Both the position numbers and the translations under genes were made by a program. Below, one piece after another: positions 33,119 through 41,776 of a stretch of DNA of 64,000 bases (position 1 is the stretch's first letter; each line of letters starts with the position of its first letter). Origin of the DNA: Myxococcaceae bacterium (GTDB taxonomy: Bacteria; Myxococcota_A; Polyangia; Polyangiales; Ga0077539); the NCBI GenBank assembly GCA_004297725.1, contig SCUS01000166.1, positions 124,001 to 188,000 on the forward strand, written 5' to 3'. The notes beneath the pieces were generated by a model. It made no database searches. It was not told the origin of the DNA and was given only the letters and a program-made list of their open reading frames with translations.

Positions 33119-35795
33119 GCCAGATGGCGACCGAGCCGGTGCGGCTCGTGGCCGTGGCGTCCCACCACCCGAGGTGCCAGTACGTGTGCGCGGCGCCGTC
33201 GGGCGCGCGGGGCCACGGGTAGCTGCGGGTGTTGCCGACGCCGGTGTAGTCCGAGACGTAGTTCGGGCCGAGCGAGCCGTTGTAGCAGTTGCTCGTGTCC
33301 ATCACGCCGTACGAGGTGGGGTAGGTGTCCGTCCACGAGACGGACAGCGTGTTCTGGAACACGTAGCGCATCGCCCCGGTCGCGCTCGGCCCGCGCACCG
33401 TGGTGAGGATCACCGGCACGCACGCGCCCCGCTCGGGCAGCGCCACCGCGGGGTTGGCGTTGAGGAAGTTCACCGTCGACGGCGACGGGATGGTGAACTT
33501 GCTGGCCACGTCGTAGGCCGCGATGGTCCCTGTGAAGAAGTCTGCGTTGCTGCGCGAGAGCAGCATCTCGCGAGAGCGCCGGGCGATGGGCACCGCGGCC
33601 AGCGACGCCACGCCCCGGCGGTTGAGCCCGTCGTAGGTGCCGCCGCCCGTCGCGAGGCTATAGAGGTTGCGGATGCCCGTGTCGCTGTTGAGCGCCGTCA
33701 CGCTCCCGCGAGACGCGTAGGCCACCAGCGTCCAGCCGCCGCCGTCGGTGGTCATGTCGCAGTACACGTCGAAGGCCGCCGCACCGCCGGGCCCGTCGGG
33801 GTCGATGCTGAACACCCCGCTCGGCGCCGCGGGCAGCGTCTCGTGGATGGTGCGGCAGGTCGTCAGCGACCCGCACCGGCCCGCGACGCACACCCCCGAG
33901 GCGCAGGCCATCCCGCAGCCGCCGCAGTGCTCCGCGCTGGTGAGCGTGCTGGCCTCGCATCCGTTGGCCGGGTTGGCGTCGCAGTCGGCGAAGCCCGTCG
34001 CGCACGCCAGGCCGCACGCGCCCGCCGCGCAGGTCGCCGTCGCGTTGGCGCCGCCCGGGCACGAGCGACCGCACACGCCGCAGTGCGCGGCGCTCGCGCG
34101 GGTGTCGACCTCGCAGCCGTTGGCGGGGCTGGCGTCGCAGTCGGCGAAGCCCGCGGCGCAGTCCAGGCCGCAGCGCCCGAGCGCGCAGGTCGCCGTGGCG
34201 TTGGCCCCCGCGGCGCACGCCGTCCCGCACCCGCCGCAGTGGCGCGCGTCAGTGCCCGTGAACACCTCGCAGCCGTTGGCCGGGTTGGCGTCGCAGTCGG
34301 CGAAGCCCGCGTTGCAGGCGAAGCCGCACGCCCCGGCGGCGCAGGTGCGCGCGGCGTTGGCCACCGCCGGGCAGGCGTTGCCGCAGGCCCCGCAGTCGGT
34401 GACGTCGGTGCGCGTGTCGGCGCAGGCGCCGCTGCAGCGCACCTGCCCCGCCGCGCAGCCCGAGGCGCACGACGACGCGCCGCCCGAGGTCGCGCAGAGG
34501 GGCGTTCCACCGCTGCAGATCACCCCGCAGGCGCCGCAGCTCGAGGTGCCGTCGAGGGCGGCCTCGCAGCCGTTGCGCGCGTCTCCGTCGCAGTCCGCGA
34601 AGCCGGGGGCGCACTCCAGTCGGCACACCCCCGCGCCGCAGACGGGGCGCGCGTTGGTGCCGCCCGCGCAGGTGGTCGAGCAGGTGCCGCAGCGGGACGG
34701 GTCGCTGCCGAGGCTGGCCTCGCAGCCGTTGGCGGGGTTGTCGTCGCAGTCGCCGAAGCCCGGCGCGCAGGTGGCCGCGCAGCGCCCCGCCGCGCAGGTC
34801 GCGGTGGCGTTGGCGCCCGCGGCGCAGGCCTGCCCGCACGCTCCGCAGTGGGCGGAGGTGACGCGGGTGTCGACCTCGCAGCCGTTGGCGGCGCTGCCGT
34901 CGCAGTCGGCGAAGCCCGCGGCGCAGCGGACCGCGCAGCGCCCCGCCGTGCAGGTCGCGGTGGCGTTGGCGCCCGCGGTGCAGGCGTTGCCGCAGGCGCC
35001 GCAGTGGGTGACGCTCTCGGTGACGGCGACCTCGCAGCCGTTGGCGGCGTTGCCGTCGCAGTCGCCGAAGCCCGTGCTGCACGCCGCCACCACGCACGCC
35101 CCGGCGGCGCAGCCCGCCACGCCGTTGGGGGCGGCGCAGGCGCGACCGCACCCGCCGCAGTGGGCCACGTCGAGCTGCACCCGGCGGCAGGCGTCGGCGC
35201 AGCACGCCTCGCCCGAGGGGCACGCCTGGCGGTCGTTGCAGCCGGGCACGCAGGTCGCCATCGCGCCGCAGACGGTGCCGGGCGCGCACTGGTCGTCGCG
35301 GGTGCACCCCACGCACACGTGGCCGACGGGGTCGCAGCGGAAGGTTCCGCCGTCGGCGGCGCAGTCGGCGTCGACCGCGCAGCCCGCCTCGCAGCGGCTG
35401 GCCGGGGTGCAGTACTGCCCGGCCGTGCACGATCCGCGGTGGGTCGCCGTGCACGCGACGCAGGCGCCGGTGGCGGTGTCGCAGACGCGGAAGCCGAACT
35501 CGTTGCCGCCGCAGTCGATGTTGTCTCGGCAGAGCCCGACGGGGACGTCGCCGCCGACGTCGCCCGCCTCGGCCGCGTCGGCGGGCGCGTCGGGAGCGCC
35601 GCGGTCGGAGGGCGCGTCGAAGCCCGCGTCGAGGCCCGCGTCGAGCCCGGCGTCGAGGCCCGCGTCGACGAGCTCGTCGGGGACGTCGAAGCCCGCGTCG
35701 GGGACGTCGGGGCCGCCGACCACGCTGTTGTCCCCGCAGGCGGGAACCAGACCGGCGAACAAGAGACACCCCACGAGGCAGAGCGCGTTCTTCAT
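33111..35795 (-). CDS. Cys-rich repeat lipoprotein with C-terminal fibrinogen-related domain
   Basis: An 894-residue lipoprotein with a signal peptide ending LVPAC (Cys20). An Asp-rich linker with GLDA repeats runs to about residue 80, then EGF-like or EB-like Cys modules (CRDNIDCGG, CTRDDQCAPG). About eight tandem units of roughly 50 residues follow, each with GFADCD..(A/P)NGCE, HCG.CG..C and ANATATC.AG.C. From about residue 647 a fibrinogen-related domain begins: P.APSGVFSI, then FDVYCDMTTDGGGWTLV. That domain binds glycans or proteins in animals. Proteins with the NGCE repeats are sometimes misnamed in databases. The product probably projects from the outer membrane and binds other cells or matrix. 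Confidence 0.9.
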   Translation of the reverse strand: MKNALCLVGCLLFAGLVPACGDNSVVGGPDVPDAGFDVPDELVDAGLDAGLDAGLDAGFDAPSDRGAPDAPADAAEAGDVGGDVPVGLCRDNIDCGGNEFGFRVCDTATGACVACTATHRGSCTAGQYCTPASRCEAGCAVDADCAADGGTFRCDPVGHVCVGCTRDDQCAPGTVCGAMATCVPGCNDRQACPSGEACCADACRRVQLDVAHCGGCGRACAAPNGVAGCAAGACVVAACSTGFGDCDGNAANGCEVAVTESVTHCGACGNACTAGANATATCTAGRCAVRCAAGFADCDGSAANGCEVDTRVTSAHCGACGQACAAGANATATCAAGRCAATCAPGFGDCDDNPANGCEASLGSDPSRCGTCSTTCAGGTNARPVCGAGVCRLECAPGFADCDGDARNGCEAALDGTSSCGACGVICSGGTPLCATSGGASSCASGCAAGQVRCSGACADTRTDVTDCGACGNACPAVANAARTCAAGACGFACNAGFADCDANPANGCEVFTGTDARHCGGCGTACAAGANATATCALGRCGLDCAAGFADCDASPANGCEVDTRASAAHCGVCGRSCPGGANATATCAAGACGLACATGFADCDANPANGCEASTLTSAEHCGGCGMACASGVCVAGRCGSLTTCRTIHETLPAAPSGVFSIDPDGPGGAAAFDVYCDMTTDGGGWTLVAYASRGSVTALNSDTGIRNLYSLATGGGTYDGLNRRGVASLAAVPIARRSREMLLSRSNADFFTGTIAAYDVASKFTIPSPSTVNFLNANPAVALPERGACVPVILTTVRGPSATGAMRYVFQNTLSVSWTDTYPTSYGVMDTSNCYNGSLGPNYVSDYTGVGNTRSYPWPRAPDGAAHTYWHLGWWDATATSRTGSVAIWLR

Positions 35796-35908
35796 GCGAC
35801 GTCCCTCTCCAGACCGATGAACCCGCGGCGAGCGTATGCCCCCCACGACGTCGCCGTACAGCTCCGACGTCGCCGTGGGAGGCGTGACGATCAGGGGTGA
35901 GGCGCTCG

Positions 35909-37165
35909 TCACTCGCCGGTCAGGGTCGGGGAGTCTCGCAGGGTGCTGCCGACCAGCACGCCCGCCGCCACGTAGGCCCCCTCGTCGCCGTCGGTGAGGA
36001 GGTCGTGGGTGGCGGCTCCCTCGTAGGGGACCACCTCGCGGCTCACGACCTCCGCGCCCCCGAGCATGGCGCCCGCGTGGAGGTCGGCGAAGCGGAGGCC
36101 CTCCGCGGTCGGGTGACCCGCGCTCATGGAGACCGTGCGACCGTTGCGGAGCGTCACCCGCACGAGGGTGTGCTGATACACGCGGGTCTGCGAGACGCGC
36201 ACGACGCGCACCGGCGCGAGGGCGCCGTCGCGGCGGCCGTAGACCACGTCGCCGACGCGGATCTCGGCGATGGGGCGCTCGCCCGACGGGGTGGCGATGG
36301 GCGTGTCGGCGGCGGCGCAGACGGCGCCCCAGGCGCAGCGGAGCGTGTCGGGCATGCAGAGGCCGCTCGGGCTGCCGAAGGGGTTCACGCTGCAGGTCGG
36401 GAGCGAGGGGTCGCGGCAGTCAGCGCTCGATCGACACGTGGTGGTGCAGAGGCAGTGGGAGCGCGGTCCTCCGGCGGGACAGCAGAGGCAGGACGAGCCG
36501 GCGCCGCAGGAGGCCCCGGAGCCCGGGAGGCACTCCTGCACGTCGCTCGAGGGCCCCGAGTCCGAGACCGGAACATCCCTCACGCCGGAGTCGGGCGTCA
36601 CGCACTCGCCCCGCTGACAGTACTGTCCCGCGCCGCAGCGGACGTCGCAGCTGCCGCAGTGGGCGGGGTCGAACTGCGAGTTCACCGGGCTCGGCCCCAC
36701 GCACCCGGCCATCGGGATGTTGCAGCCGATGGTGCCGGGCGGGCCCTCGGTGCCGCAGTAGCCGTTGAAGCACCACCCGCCGCAGCAGCGCACGCCGCAG
36801 CCGCCGCAGTTGCTCGGGTCGCGCATCAGGTCGACGCCAGGGCACACCTCGGCCGAGGGAGCGTCCCTCGCGTCGGCCACGACACCGGCGTCGACCACGT
36901 CGACCCTCGCGAGGTCGTCCGAGGGCCTCACATCGATGGGCGCGGGCGCATCGATGGGCGCGGGGGCATCGATGGGCGCGGGGGCATCGATGGGCGCGGG
37001 GGCATCGATGGGCGCGGGGGCATCCCTGCCTGGCCAGGCATCGAGGGCGCTGGTCTCGGCGCCCGTCGAGGCGTCGCTCCCGCTGTCGGTGGAGGGGCCG
37101 AGGACCACGCTCGGAGCGCAGCCCGCGATGATCGATGCCAGCACCGTGCAGGTCGAGAACCTCAT
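35909..37165 (-). CDS. Lipoprotein with C-terminal Hint (hedgehog/intein-type) domain
   Basis: A 418-residue lipoprotein with a signal peptide ending IIAGC (Cys16). A linker holds APID repeated five times (about 50-77). Several Cys-rich modules (CGGCGVRCCGGWC, CGSCDVRC) run to about 277. The last 136 residues form a Hint domain: Cys283 begins CAAADTPIATPSGERPI, then GDVVYG, a block-B-like TVSMSAGHP (His351), and the late block THDLLTDGDEGAYVAAGVLV. Hint domains cleave or splice at their first Cys. Here the usual terminal His-Asn is absent (VGS), so N-terminal cleavage rather than splicing would be expected. Activity would release the surface part from the C-terminal domain. Confidence 0.85.
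   Translation of the reverse strand: MRFSTCTVLASIIAGCAPSVVLGPSTDSGSDASTGAETSALDAWPGRDAPAPIDAPAPIDAPAPIDAPAPIDAPAPIDVRPSDDLARVDVVDAGVVADARDAPSAEVCPGVDLMRDPSNCGGCGVRCCGGWCFNGYCGTEGPPGTIGCNIPMAGCVGPSPVNSQFDPAHCGSCDVRCGAGQYCQRGECVTPDSGVRDVPVSDSGPSSDVQECLPGSGASCGAGSSCLCCPAGGPRSHCLCTTTCRSSADCRDPSLPTCSVNPFGSPSGLCMPDTLRCAWGAVCAAADTPIATPSGERPIAEIRVGDVVYGRRDGALAPVRVVRVSQTRVYQHTLVRVTLRNGRTVSMSAGHPTAEGLRFADLHAGAMLGGAEVVSREVVPYEGAATHDLLTDGDEGAYVAAGVLVGSTLRDSPTLTGE
36931..37020. repeat. Five 18-bp tandem repeats (linker region)
   Basis: Five back-to-back copies of CATCGATGGGCGCGGGGG, the first with one mismatch, encode the APAPID linker of the Hint lipoprotein on the minus strand. The near-identity of copies points to recent slippage or unequal recombination. 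A closely similar 18-bp unit occurs at 56299-56424. Confidence 0.97.
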
Positions 37166-37231
37166 GGCTCGACCGTGCGCGCTGGGCCCCGGCGCGGTCA
37201 ATGGATCGCCGAGCGTGTAGCCTCCGCGGTC

Positions 37232-38035
37232 ATGCGCGCAGCGTGGGCTACGGACGTTCATCTGGAATTCCTCGATCCCCCGGGATTCGAGCGCTTCGTG
37301 GAGGCGGTGCGGGCGATCGGCCCGGAGGCGCTCCTGCTGACGGGCGACATTGCCCAGGCGACCACGCTCGGAGAGTGGCTCCGCAAGGTGCGCGCGGCGG
37401 TCGGGGTGCCGGTGCTCTTCGTCCTCGGCAACCACGACTTCTATCGAGGGTCGATCGCCGAGGTGAAGGCCTGGGCGGCGACCTTCCACCAGGGCGACGA
37501 GGGGCTGCGATGGCTCCCCGCGGCGGGGCCCTGGAGAGCCTCCGACGGCACCGTCGTGGTGGGCGTGGACGGCTGGGCCGACGGCCGCGCCGGAGCGCCC
37601 GAGGCGTCGATGGTGCTGCTCAATGACTGGAAGATGATCCGGGAGCTGGCCGAGGCCGGGGCGATGTACGACCGCGCGACGCGCCGCGCCCGCCTCGCCG
37701 CGCTCGCCGACCAGGACGCGGCGGGCCTGGAGGCCACGCTGCGCGCGGTGCTCCCGGGGGCGTCGCGGGTCGTGGTGCTGACGCACGTCCCGCCCTTCGA
37801 GGAGGCGTGCTGGCACGAGGGCGCCCGCTCGAACGACGAGTGGCTGCCGTGGTTCACCTGCGTCGCCGTGGGCGAGGTGCTGCGACGGATGGCGGCGGAG
37901 CACCCGTCGAAGCGCATCGAGGTGTACTGCGGCCACACCCACTCGCCGGGGGAGTATCGCGCGAGCGACAACCTGGTGGTGCACACCGGGGAGGGCCGCT
38001 ACGGGGCGGCCTTCGTCCGCGCGGTGACGGTGTAG
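37232..38035 (+). CDS. Metallophosphoesterase
   Basis: A 267-residue calcineurin-like phosphoesterase. The metal-binding set is complete: ATDVHLEF (Asp, His), LLTGDIAQ (Asp), LGNHDFYRG (Asn, His, Asp), LTHVPP (His) and CGHTHSPG (two His). No signal peptide, hence cytoplasmic. The length and the NHDFYRGS segment fit predicted phosphodiesterases of broad specificity; the true substrate is unknown. It is divergent from the Hint lipoprotein gene across 66 bases and is followed by a thioesterase gene 64 bases downstream. Confidence 0.9.
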   Translation: MRAAWATDVHLEFLDPPGFERFVEAVRAIGPEALLLTGDIAQATTLGEWLRKVRAAVGVPVLFVLGNHDFYRGSIAEVKAWAATFHQGDEGLRWLPAAGPWRASDGTVVVGVDGWADGRAGAPEASMVLLNDWKMIRELAEAGAMYDRATRRARLAALADQDAAGLEATLRAVLPGASRVVVLTHVPPFEEACWHEGARSNDEWLPWFTCVAVGEVLRRMAAEHPSKRIEVYCGHTHSPGEYRASDNLVVHTGEGRYGAAFVRAVTV

Positions 38036-38099
38036 CGGTTTCGCGTCCGCTCTCCCCATCCCAGGCGCCAGGACGGCGCTGCGGCGCTATCGTTCGGGG

Positions 38100-38573
38100 A
38101 TGAACGAGCGCTCGCTGCAAGAGATCTTCGCGCCGCACGGGCGCTGCTTCGGATGCGGCCCGACCAACGACAAGGGGCTGCGCATCCGCAGCCTCGCCGA
38201 GAGCGACGAGAGCGACGCGCACGTGCTGTGCGACTTCGTCCCCGAGCGCCACCACGAGGCCTTCGAGAACGTGCTCAACGGCGGCATCATCGGCACCGTC
38301 CTCGACTGCCACATGAACTGGACCGCGATGCACCACCTGATGCGCAAGCAGGGCCTCGACCACGCGCCGTGCACGGTGACCGCGGAGTTCAAGGTCGTCC
38401 TGAAGCGCCCGACCCCCATCGGTCCGGTGCACGTCGACGCCCGCGTCGTGTCGTCCACCGACGACCGCGCCACCGTCGAGGCGACCATGACCGCGAACGG
38501 CAAGGTCACCGCGATCGGCACCGGCACCTTCGTGGCGGTGAAGCCCGACCACCCCGCGTATCACCGCTGGTAG
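38100..38573 (+). CDS. Hotdog-fold (PaaI-like) thioesterase
   Basis: A 157-residue protein of the 4HBT/PaaI thioesterase superfamily, which hydrolyses acyl-CoA or related thioesters. The N-terminal CFGCGPTNDKGLRIR is the typical leader of this subgroup. LNGGIIGTVLDCHMNWTA is the substrate-binding helix, with Asp as likely catalytic residue and Asn where many members have His. TVTAEFKVVLKRPTPIG is the long strand. The substrate is unknown. It converges on the diguanylate cyclase gene. Confidence 0.9.
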   Translation: MNERSLQEIFAPHGRCFGCGPTNDKGLRIRSLAESDESDAHVLCDFVPERHHEAFENVLNGGIIGTVLDCHMNWTAMHHLMRKQGLDHAPCTVTAEFKVVLKRPTPIGPVHVDARVVSSTDDRATVEATMTANGKVTAIGTGTFVAVKPDHPAYHRW

Positions 38574-38627
38574 GAGCTGCGACGGGAGCCGTGGTCCCCC
38601 CTGAGCGGCGCCCGCGCGCCGAGGGCG

Positions 38628-39539
38628 TCACGACGACGGCGGGAGCGTCGACGAGGGATGGGTGGGGGACTCGGCGACGGCGACCCGGTTGCGGCCCTCG
38701 TCCTTGGCCCGGTAGAGCGCCGCGTCTGCCCTGACGATCGCGGAGAGGAAGTCCCCCGAGGCCGGCAGGGTGGCGACGCCGAAGGAGGCCGTGACGCGGA
38801 TCGTGTGCGACCCCTGGATCGTGATGTCGTGCTCGGCGAGCGCGCTCCGGAGACGCTCACAGAGCGCCGCGTCGAGCGTGAGGTCGACATCGTTGAAGAC
38901 GATGAGGAACTCCTCGCCGCCGTACCGGAAGATCATGTCCTGCGCGCGCACCTGTTCGCGGAGACAGCCCGCGACCTGGCGCAGCACCTCGTCACCCGCC
39001 ACGTGGCCGTAGGTGTCGTTGACGCGCTTGAAGTGGTCGATGTCGCAGATGGCCACGACGCTCCCCGCAGGGGCGTCTCGTCGGCCGGCGATGAACGAAT
39101 CCATGGCCCTCCGGTTGAAGAGCCCCGTCAGCGGGTCCTTCGTGGAGATCAGGGCCCACGCCTCCGACTGAACCATCCGGATGAGCGCGCCGAGCCGGGT
39201 CACCCGCATCATGAAGGCGTCGTACTCGGGCTCCGGCACCGCCCCGGTCTCGAGGGTCGCGGCGAACATCACCGACGCCGTGCGGTGCATCTCCAGGTGT
39301 GCGCCCTCCATTTCGATGAGGCCGGGCAGATGGCCCAGCTCCCTGCTGGCCGACGAGACGTACCACCGCCCGAAGTCGCAGTGGCAGTGCGCGTCTTCGA
39401 CCATCAACTTCGCATCGGGCGCCCGATGGAACAGCAGCAGATGGTGAACACGGTTGAGCCACTCGAGGTGCGCCTGGCACGCCACTTCGAACGACGCGAG
39501 CCACCGCAAGACCTCATCGACTTCAGCGATCTTGATCAA
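38628..39539 (-). CDS. Diguanylate cyclase with zinc-binding CZB domain (DgcZ-like)
   Basis: A 303-residue protein that should make cyclic di-GMP from GTP. The C-terminal GGDEF domain starts DPLTGLFNRRA and has the active motif RYGGEEFL, preceded by RAQD, an RxxD inhibitory I-site five residues away. The N-terminal half is a chemoreceptor zinc-binding domain: AHLEW (His24), CDFGRWY (Cys54), then GAHLEMH (His81, His85). These match the zinc ligands of E. coli DgcZ (His22, Cys52, His79, His83) with identical spacing. By analogy zinc should inhibit the cyclase and so lower c-di-GMP and exopolysaccharide. No membrane segment is seen. Confidence 0.94.
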   Translation of the reverse strand: MIKIAEVDEVLRWLASFEVACQAHLEWLNRVHHLLLFHRAPDAKLMVEDAHCHCDFGRWYVSSASRELGHLPGLIEMEGAHLEMHRTASVMFAATLETGAVPEPEYDAFMMRVTRLGALIRMVQSEAWALISTKDPLTGLFNRRAMDSFIAGRRDAPAGSVVAICDIDHFKRVNDTYGHVAGDEVLRQVAGCLREQVRAQDMIFRYGGEEFLIVFNDVDLTLDAALCERLRSALAEHDITIQGSHTIRVTASFGVATLPASGDFLSAIVRADAALYRAKDEGRNRVAVAESPTHPSSTLPPSS

Positions 39540-39597
39540 TGGCCCTCCAAAGGCGCGCTCGCGGCAGCCGAGTGTAGACCACGCCCTCGATATGTGG

Positions 39598-39629
39598 GCT
39601 TCGCGATGCGGGAAGCCATCGCATGAAGC
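39598..39629. promoter_or_regulatory. Near-palindrome upstream of the CZB-GGDEF gene
   Basis: GCTTCGCGATG (39598-39608) and CATCGCATGAAGC (39617-39629) form an imperfect inverted repeat with an 8-base loop in the gap between the barrel-protein gene and the cyclase gene. It could end the upstream transcript or be an operator; nothing decides this. Confidence 0.3.
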
Positions 39630-39693
39630 GCGGCGCGGGCCCCGGTACCCTCACGGGGCTCTGGGCACCGTAGCGACGGGAGAGCGGCGGCGC

Positions 39694-40251
39694 TCAGAAG
39701 CGGAAGCCGACGTTGATGTCCACCGTCGGCGAGAGGCGCGCGAAGCCCGGAAACGCCGCCGATCCGTCGAAGGTGGCGGTGTGGTACTGCGCCCCGAGGC
39801 CGAGCCCGAGGAGCCAGCGCTCGCCGAGGCGCCAGGTCCATCCCACGCTCAGCCCGGCCGCGGCGGCGAGGCCGCTCACTGCGACGCCGCCGCGGGTCGC
39901 GACGACGGGCCCAGCCTGCACGAAGGGCGACACCCAGAGGCCGCCCGGCGCGGTGCCGAAGGGGTGCACGAAGACCCGGCCCCGCAGCACGAAGCCGAGG
40001 ACATCGCCGGCCGGGTCGTGGTCGGCGCCCGCGAGGCCCAGCACGTTGGAGTTCACCGTCCACGGGCCGTAGAGGCCCGCGCTCGCCTGCACGCTGACGT
40101 AGCAGCCGAGCGTGCGCTGGTAGCCGAGGTTGATCACGTGAAGGCCGAGGTCGGCGACGACGGCGTTGGGGCGCGCGCCGCAGTCCTGCGCCGAAGCGAC
40201 GCGGGCGACGAAGACGGAGGCCAGCGCGGCGAGGACGGCGGGGCGCATCAT
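39694..40251 (-). CDS. Predicted outer-membrane beta-barrel protein
   Basis: A 185-residue exported protein with a signal peptide ending RVASAQDC. The rest alternates short amphipathic strands (YVSVQASAGLYGPW, GFVLRGRVFVHPF, WWLLGLGLG-like segments) and ends in Phe (VDINVGFRF), the classic C-terminal barrel-assembly signal recognised by BamA. No family name is evident. Two adjacent ATG codons (40248, 40251) are possible starts. It is divergent from the DUF1801 gene across 117 bases in which I see no clear promoter. Confidence 0.75.
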   Translation of the reverse strand: MMRPAVLAALASVFVARVASAQDCGARPNAVVADLGLHVINLGYQRTLGCYVSVQASAGLYGPWTVNSNVLGLAGADHDPAGDVLGFVLRGRVFVHPFGTAPGGLWVSPFVQAGPVVATRGGVAVSGLAAAAGLSVGWTWRLGERWLLGLGLGAQYHTATFDGSAAFPGFARLSPTVDINVGFRF

Positions 40252-40368
40252 GGGCGCGACGATACCAGCTGCGCCCGAGGCCCTCGTGCTGCACCTGTGA
40301 CAGGCCGCCCTCCATGCGCCCTCAGAAACTGGCCCCCACAGACCGGGCGCGGCTACACCCGCGGCGCC

Positions 40369-40848
40369 ATGCCCCCCGCCGCCCCCGCCTCGGTCGACGC
40401 CTACCTCGCCGCCCTGCCCGACGACCGCCGCGCCGCGCTCAGCGCAGTGCGCGACGTGATCCTGGCCAGTCTGGACGCCGGCTACGAGGAGGGCATCCAG
40501 TACGGGATGATCGGCTACTACGTGCCGCACCGGGTCTTCCCCGCGGGCTACCACTGCGACCCGCGGCAGCCGCTGCCCTTCGCGGCGCTGGCGTCGCAGA
40601 AGGGGCACATGTCGCTCTACCTGATGGCCCTCTACGGCGACCCCGACGAGGCGGCGTGGTTCACCGCCGCGTGGGCCCGCACCGGCAAGAAGCTCGACAT
40701 GGGCAAGAGCTGCGTGCGCTTCAAGAAGCTCGACGACCTGCCCATCGCCCTCGTCGGCGAGGCGGTGGCGCGCCTCCCCGCGGCTCGGTACGTGGCGCGC
40801 TACAGCGAGGCGCTCGCCGCCTCGAAGGCCGCGAAGAAGCGGCGCTGA
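40369..40848 (+). CDS. DUF1801-domain protein
   Basis: A 159-residue cytoplasmic protein of the DUF1801 (YdhG-like) family. VDAYLAALPDDRRAALSAVRDVIL is the N-terminal helix pair. EGIQYGMIGYYVP and KGHMSLYLMALYGD form the conserved central sheet, and KLDMGKSCVRFKKLDDLP is the characteristic late segment. The function is unknown; the fold resembles iron-chaperone-like or frataxin-like proteins. The ATG at 40369 is the first start beyond the non-coding upstream segment. It converges on the FGE-like gene. Confidence 0.85.
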   Translation: MPPAAPASVDAYLAALPDDRRAALSAVRDVILASLDAGYEEGIQYGMIGYYVPHRVFPAGYHCDPRQPLPFAALASQKGHMSLYLMALYGDPDEAAWFTAAWARTGKKLDMGKSCVRFKKLDDLPIALVGEAVARLPAARYVARYSEALAASKAAKKRR

Positions 40849-40870
40849 GCGGCTCGGGCTCCGTCCACCG

Positions 40871-41776
40871 TCACTCCCGCTCCGCCGCGTCGTAGGCGCA
40901 GCGAAAGCCGTTGTTGGAGAACGCCGCCCTCGCCTCGGTGTGGCCTCGGTACCAGAGCCCGTAGCCCTCGCAGGTACACGCGGCGCACCACCATGATCCG
41001 CCGCGCAGCACCCGCTCCGACCCGACGCCGGCGTCGCCCGTGAGGTACGCATCCGCGGTCCACTGCCAGACGTTGCCCGCGGGGTCGTAGAGGCCCCAGG
41101 GGTTGGGCGCGAAGGCCCGCACCGGCGAGACGTACACGTACCCGTCGCCGCGGTCGTTGCGGGCGTGCGAGGCCCCTTCCCAGCGGTTGATCCTCGCGCG
41201 GCCGCGCTCGTCGGTGAGCCGGTCGCCCCACGGGAAGCGGGTGCCCTGCGAGCCCGCGCGCATGGCGTACTCCCACTCGTCCTCGGTGGGCAGTCGGCCG
41301 CGACGCCAGGCGCAGAAGGCCGAGGCGTCGTGCCAGGAGACCATCACCACGGGCGCGTCGTCGCGGAGGAAGGAGCGCGTGTCGGCGTCCTCCGTCGTGA
41401 AGGGCCGGCGCCAGCTCGCGTGCGGCGCGCGGCGCCACTCCCAGTCGAGCATCCCCTCGACGGACTCGATGCCGAAGCCCCGTCGCTCGGCGTCGGTGAC
41501 GTGGCCCGTCGCCGCGACGAAGCGGGCGAACTCCGCGCGCGTCACCAGCGTGCGGTCGATGCAGAACGCGCCCACCGCGACGGTGCGCGGGTCGCGCTCG
41601 TCACGCCGCCTCCGGCCCGCGGCGCCCCGCACGAAGGTCCCTGCGGGCAGGCACGCCCGGCCGGTCGCCGCCGCGCCCGCGTCGGGGGAGGGGGAGGGGG
41701 GACGCGCTACGGTGGCCCGGCGCTCTGCGCAGCCCGCGAGGAGGGAGGCCAGCGCGAGGGCCGCGCGGCGCGTCAC
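40871..41776 (-). CDS. Formylglycine-generating-enzyme (SUMF1) family lipoprotein
   Basis: A 301-residue lipoprotein (LLAGC, Cys16) whose body is an FGE-sulfatase domain. CLPAGTFVRG, VTRAEFARFV, RLPTEDEWEYAMR, NPWGLYDPAGNVWQWTAD and RVLRGGSWW are the family landmarks. Most bacterial members lack the catalytic Cys pair, but here RGGSWWCAACTC has Cys264 and Cys269 five apart, the spacing of the copper-binding pair of true FGEs. It may therefore oxidise a Cys or similar residue in the periplasm, or be a lectin-like relative. The GTG start overlaps the stop of the Cys-rich lipoprotein gene (GTGA), so the two are translationally coupled. Confidence 0.88.
   Translation of the reverse strand: MTRRAALALASLLAGCAERRATVARPPSPSPDAGAAATGRACLPAGTFVRGAAGRRRRDERDPRTVAVGAFCIDRTLVTRAEFARFVAATGHVTDAERRGFGIESVEGMLDWEWRRAPHASWRRPFTTEDADTRSFLRDDAPVVMVSWHDASAFCAWRRGRLPTEDEWEYAMRAGSQGTRFPWGDRLTDERGRARINRWEGASHARNDRGDGYVYVSPVRAFAPNPWGLYDPAGNVWQWTADAYLTGDAGVGSERVLRGGSWWCAACTCEGYGLWYRGHTEARAAFSNNGFRCAYDAAERE

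Noticed and set aside
33111..35795. Annotation as tryptophan synthase alpha chain
   Set aside because: Proteins with these NGCE/HCG repeats often carry that name in databases by error propagation. Nothing here resembles a TIM-barrel TrpA.
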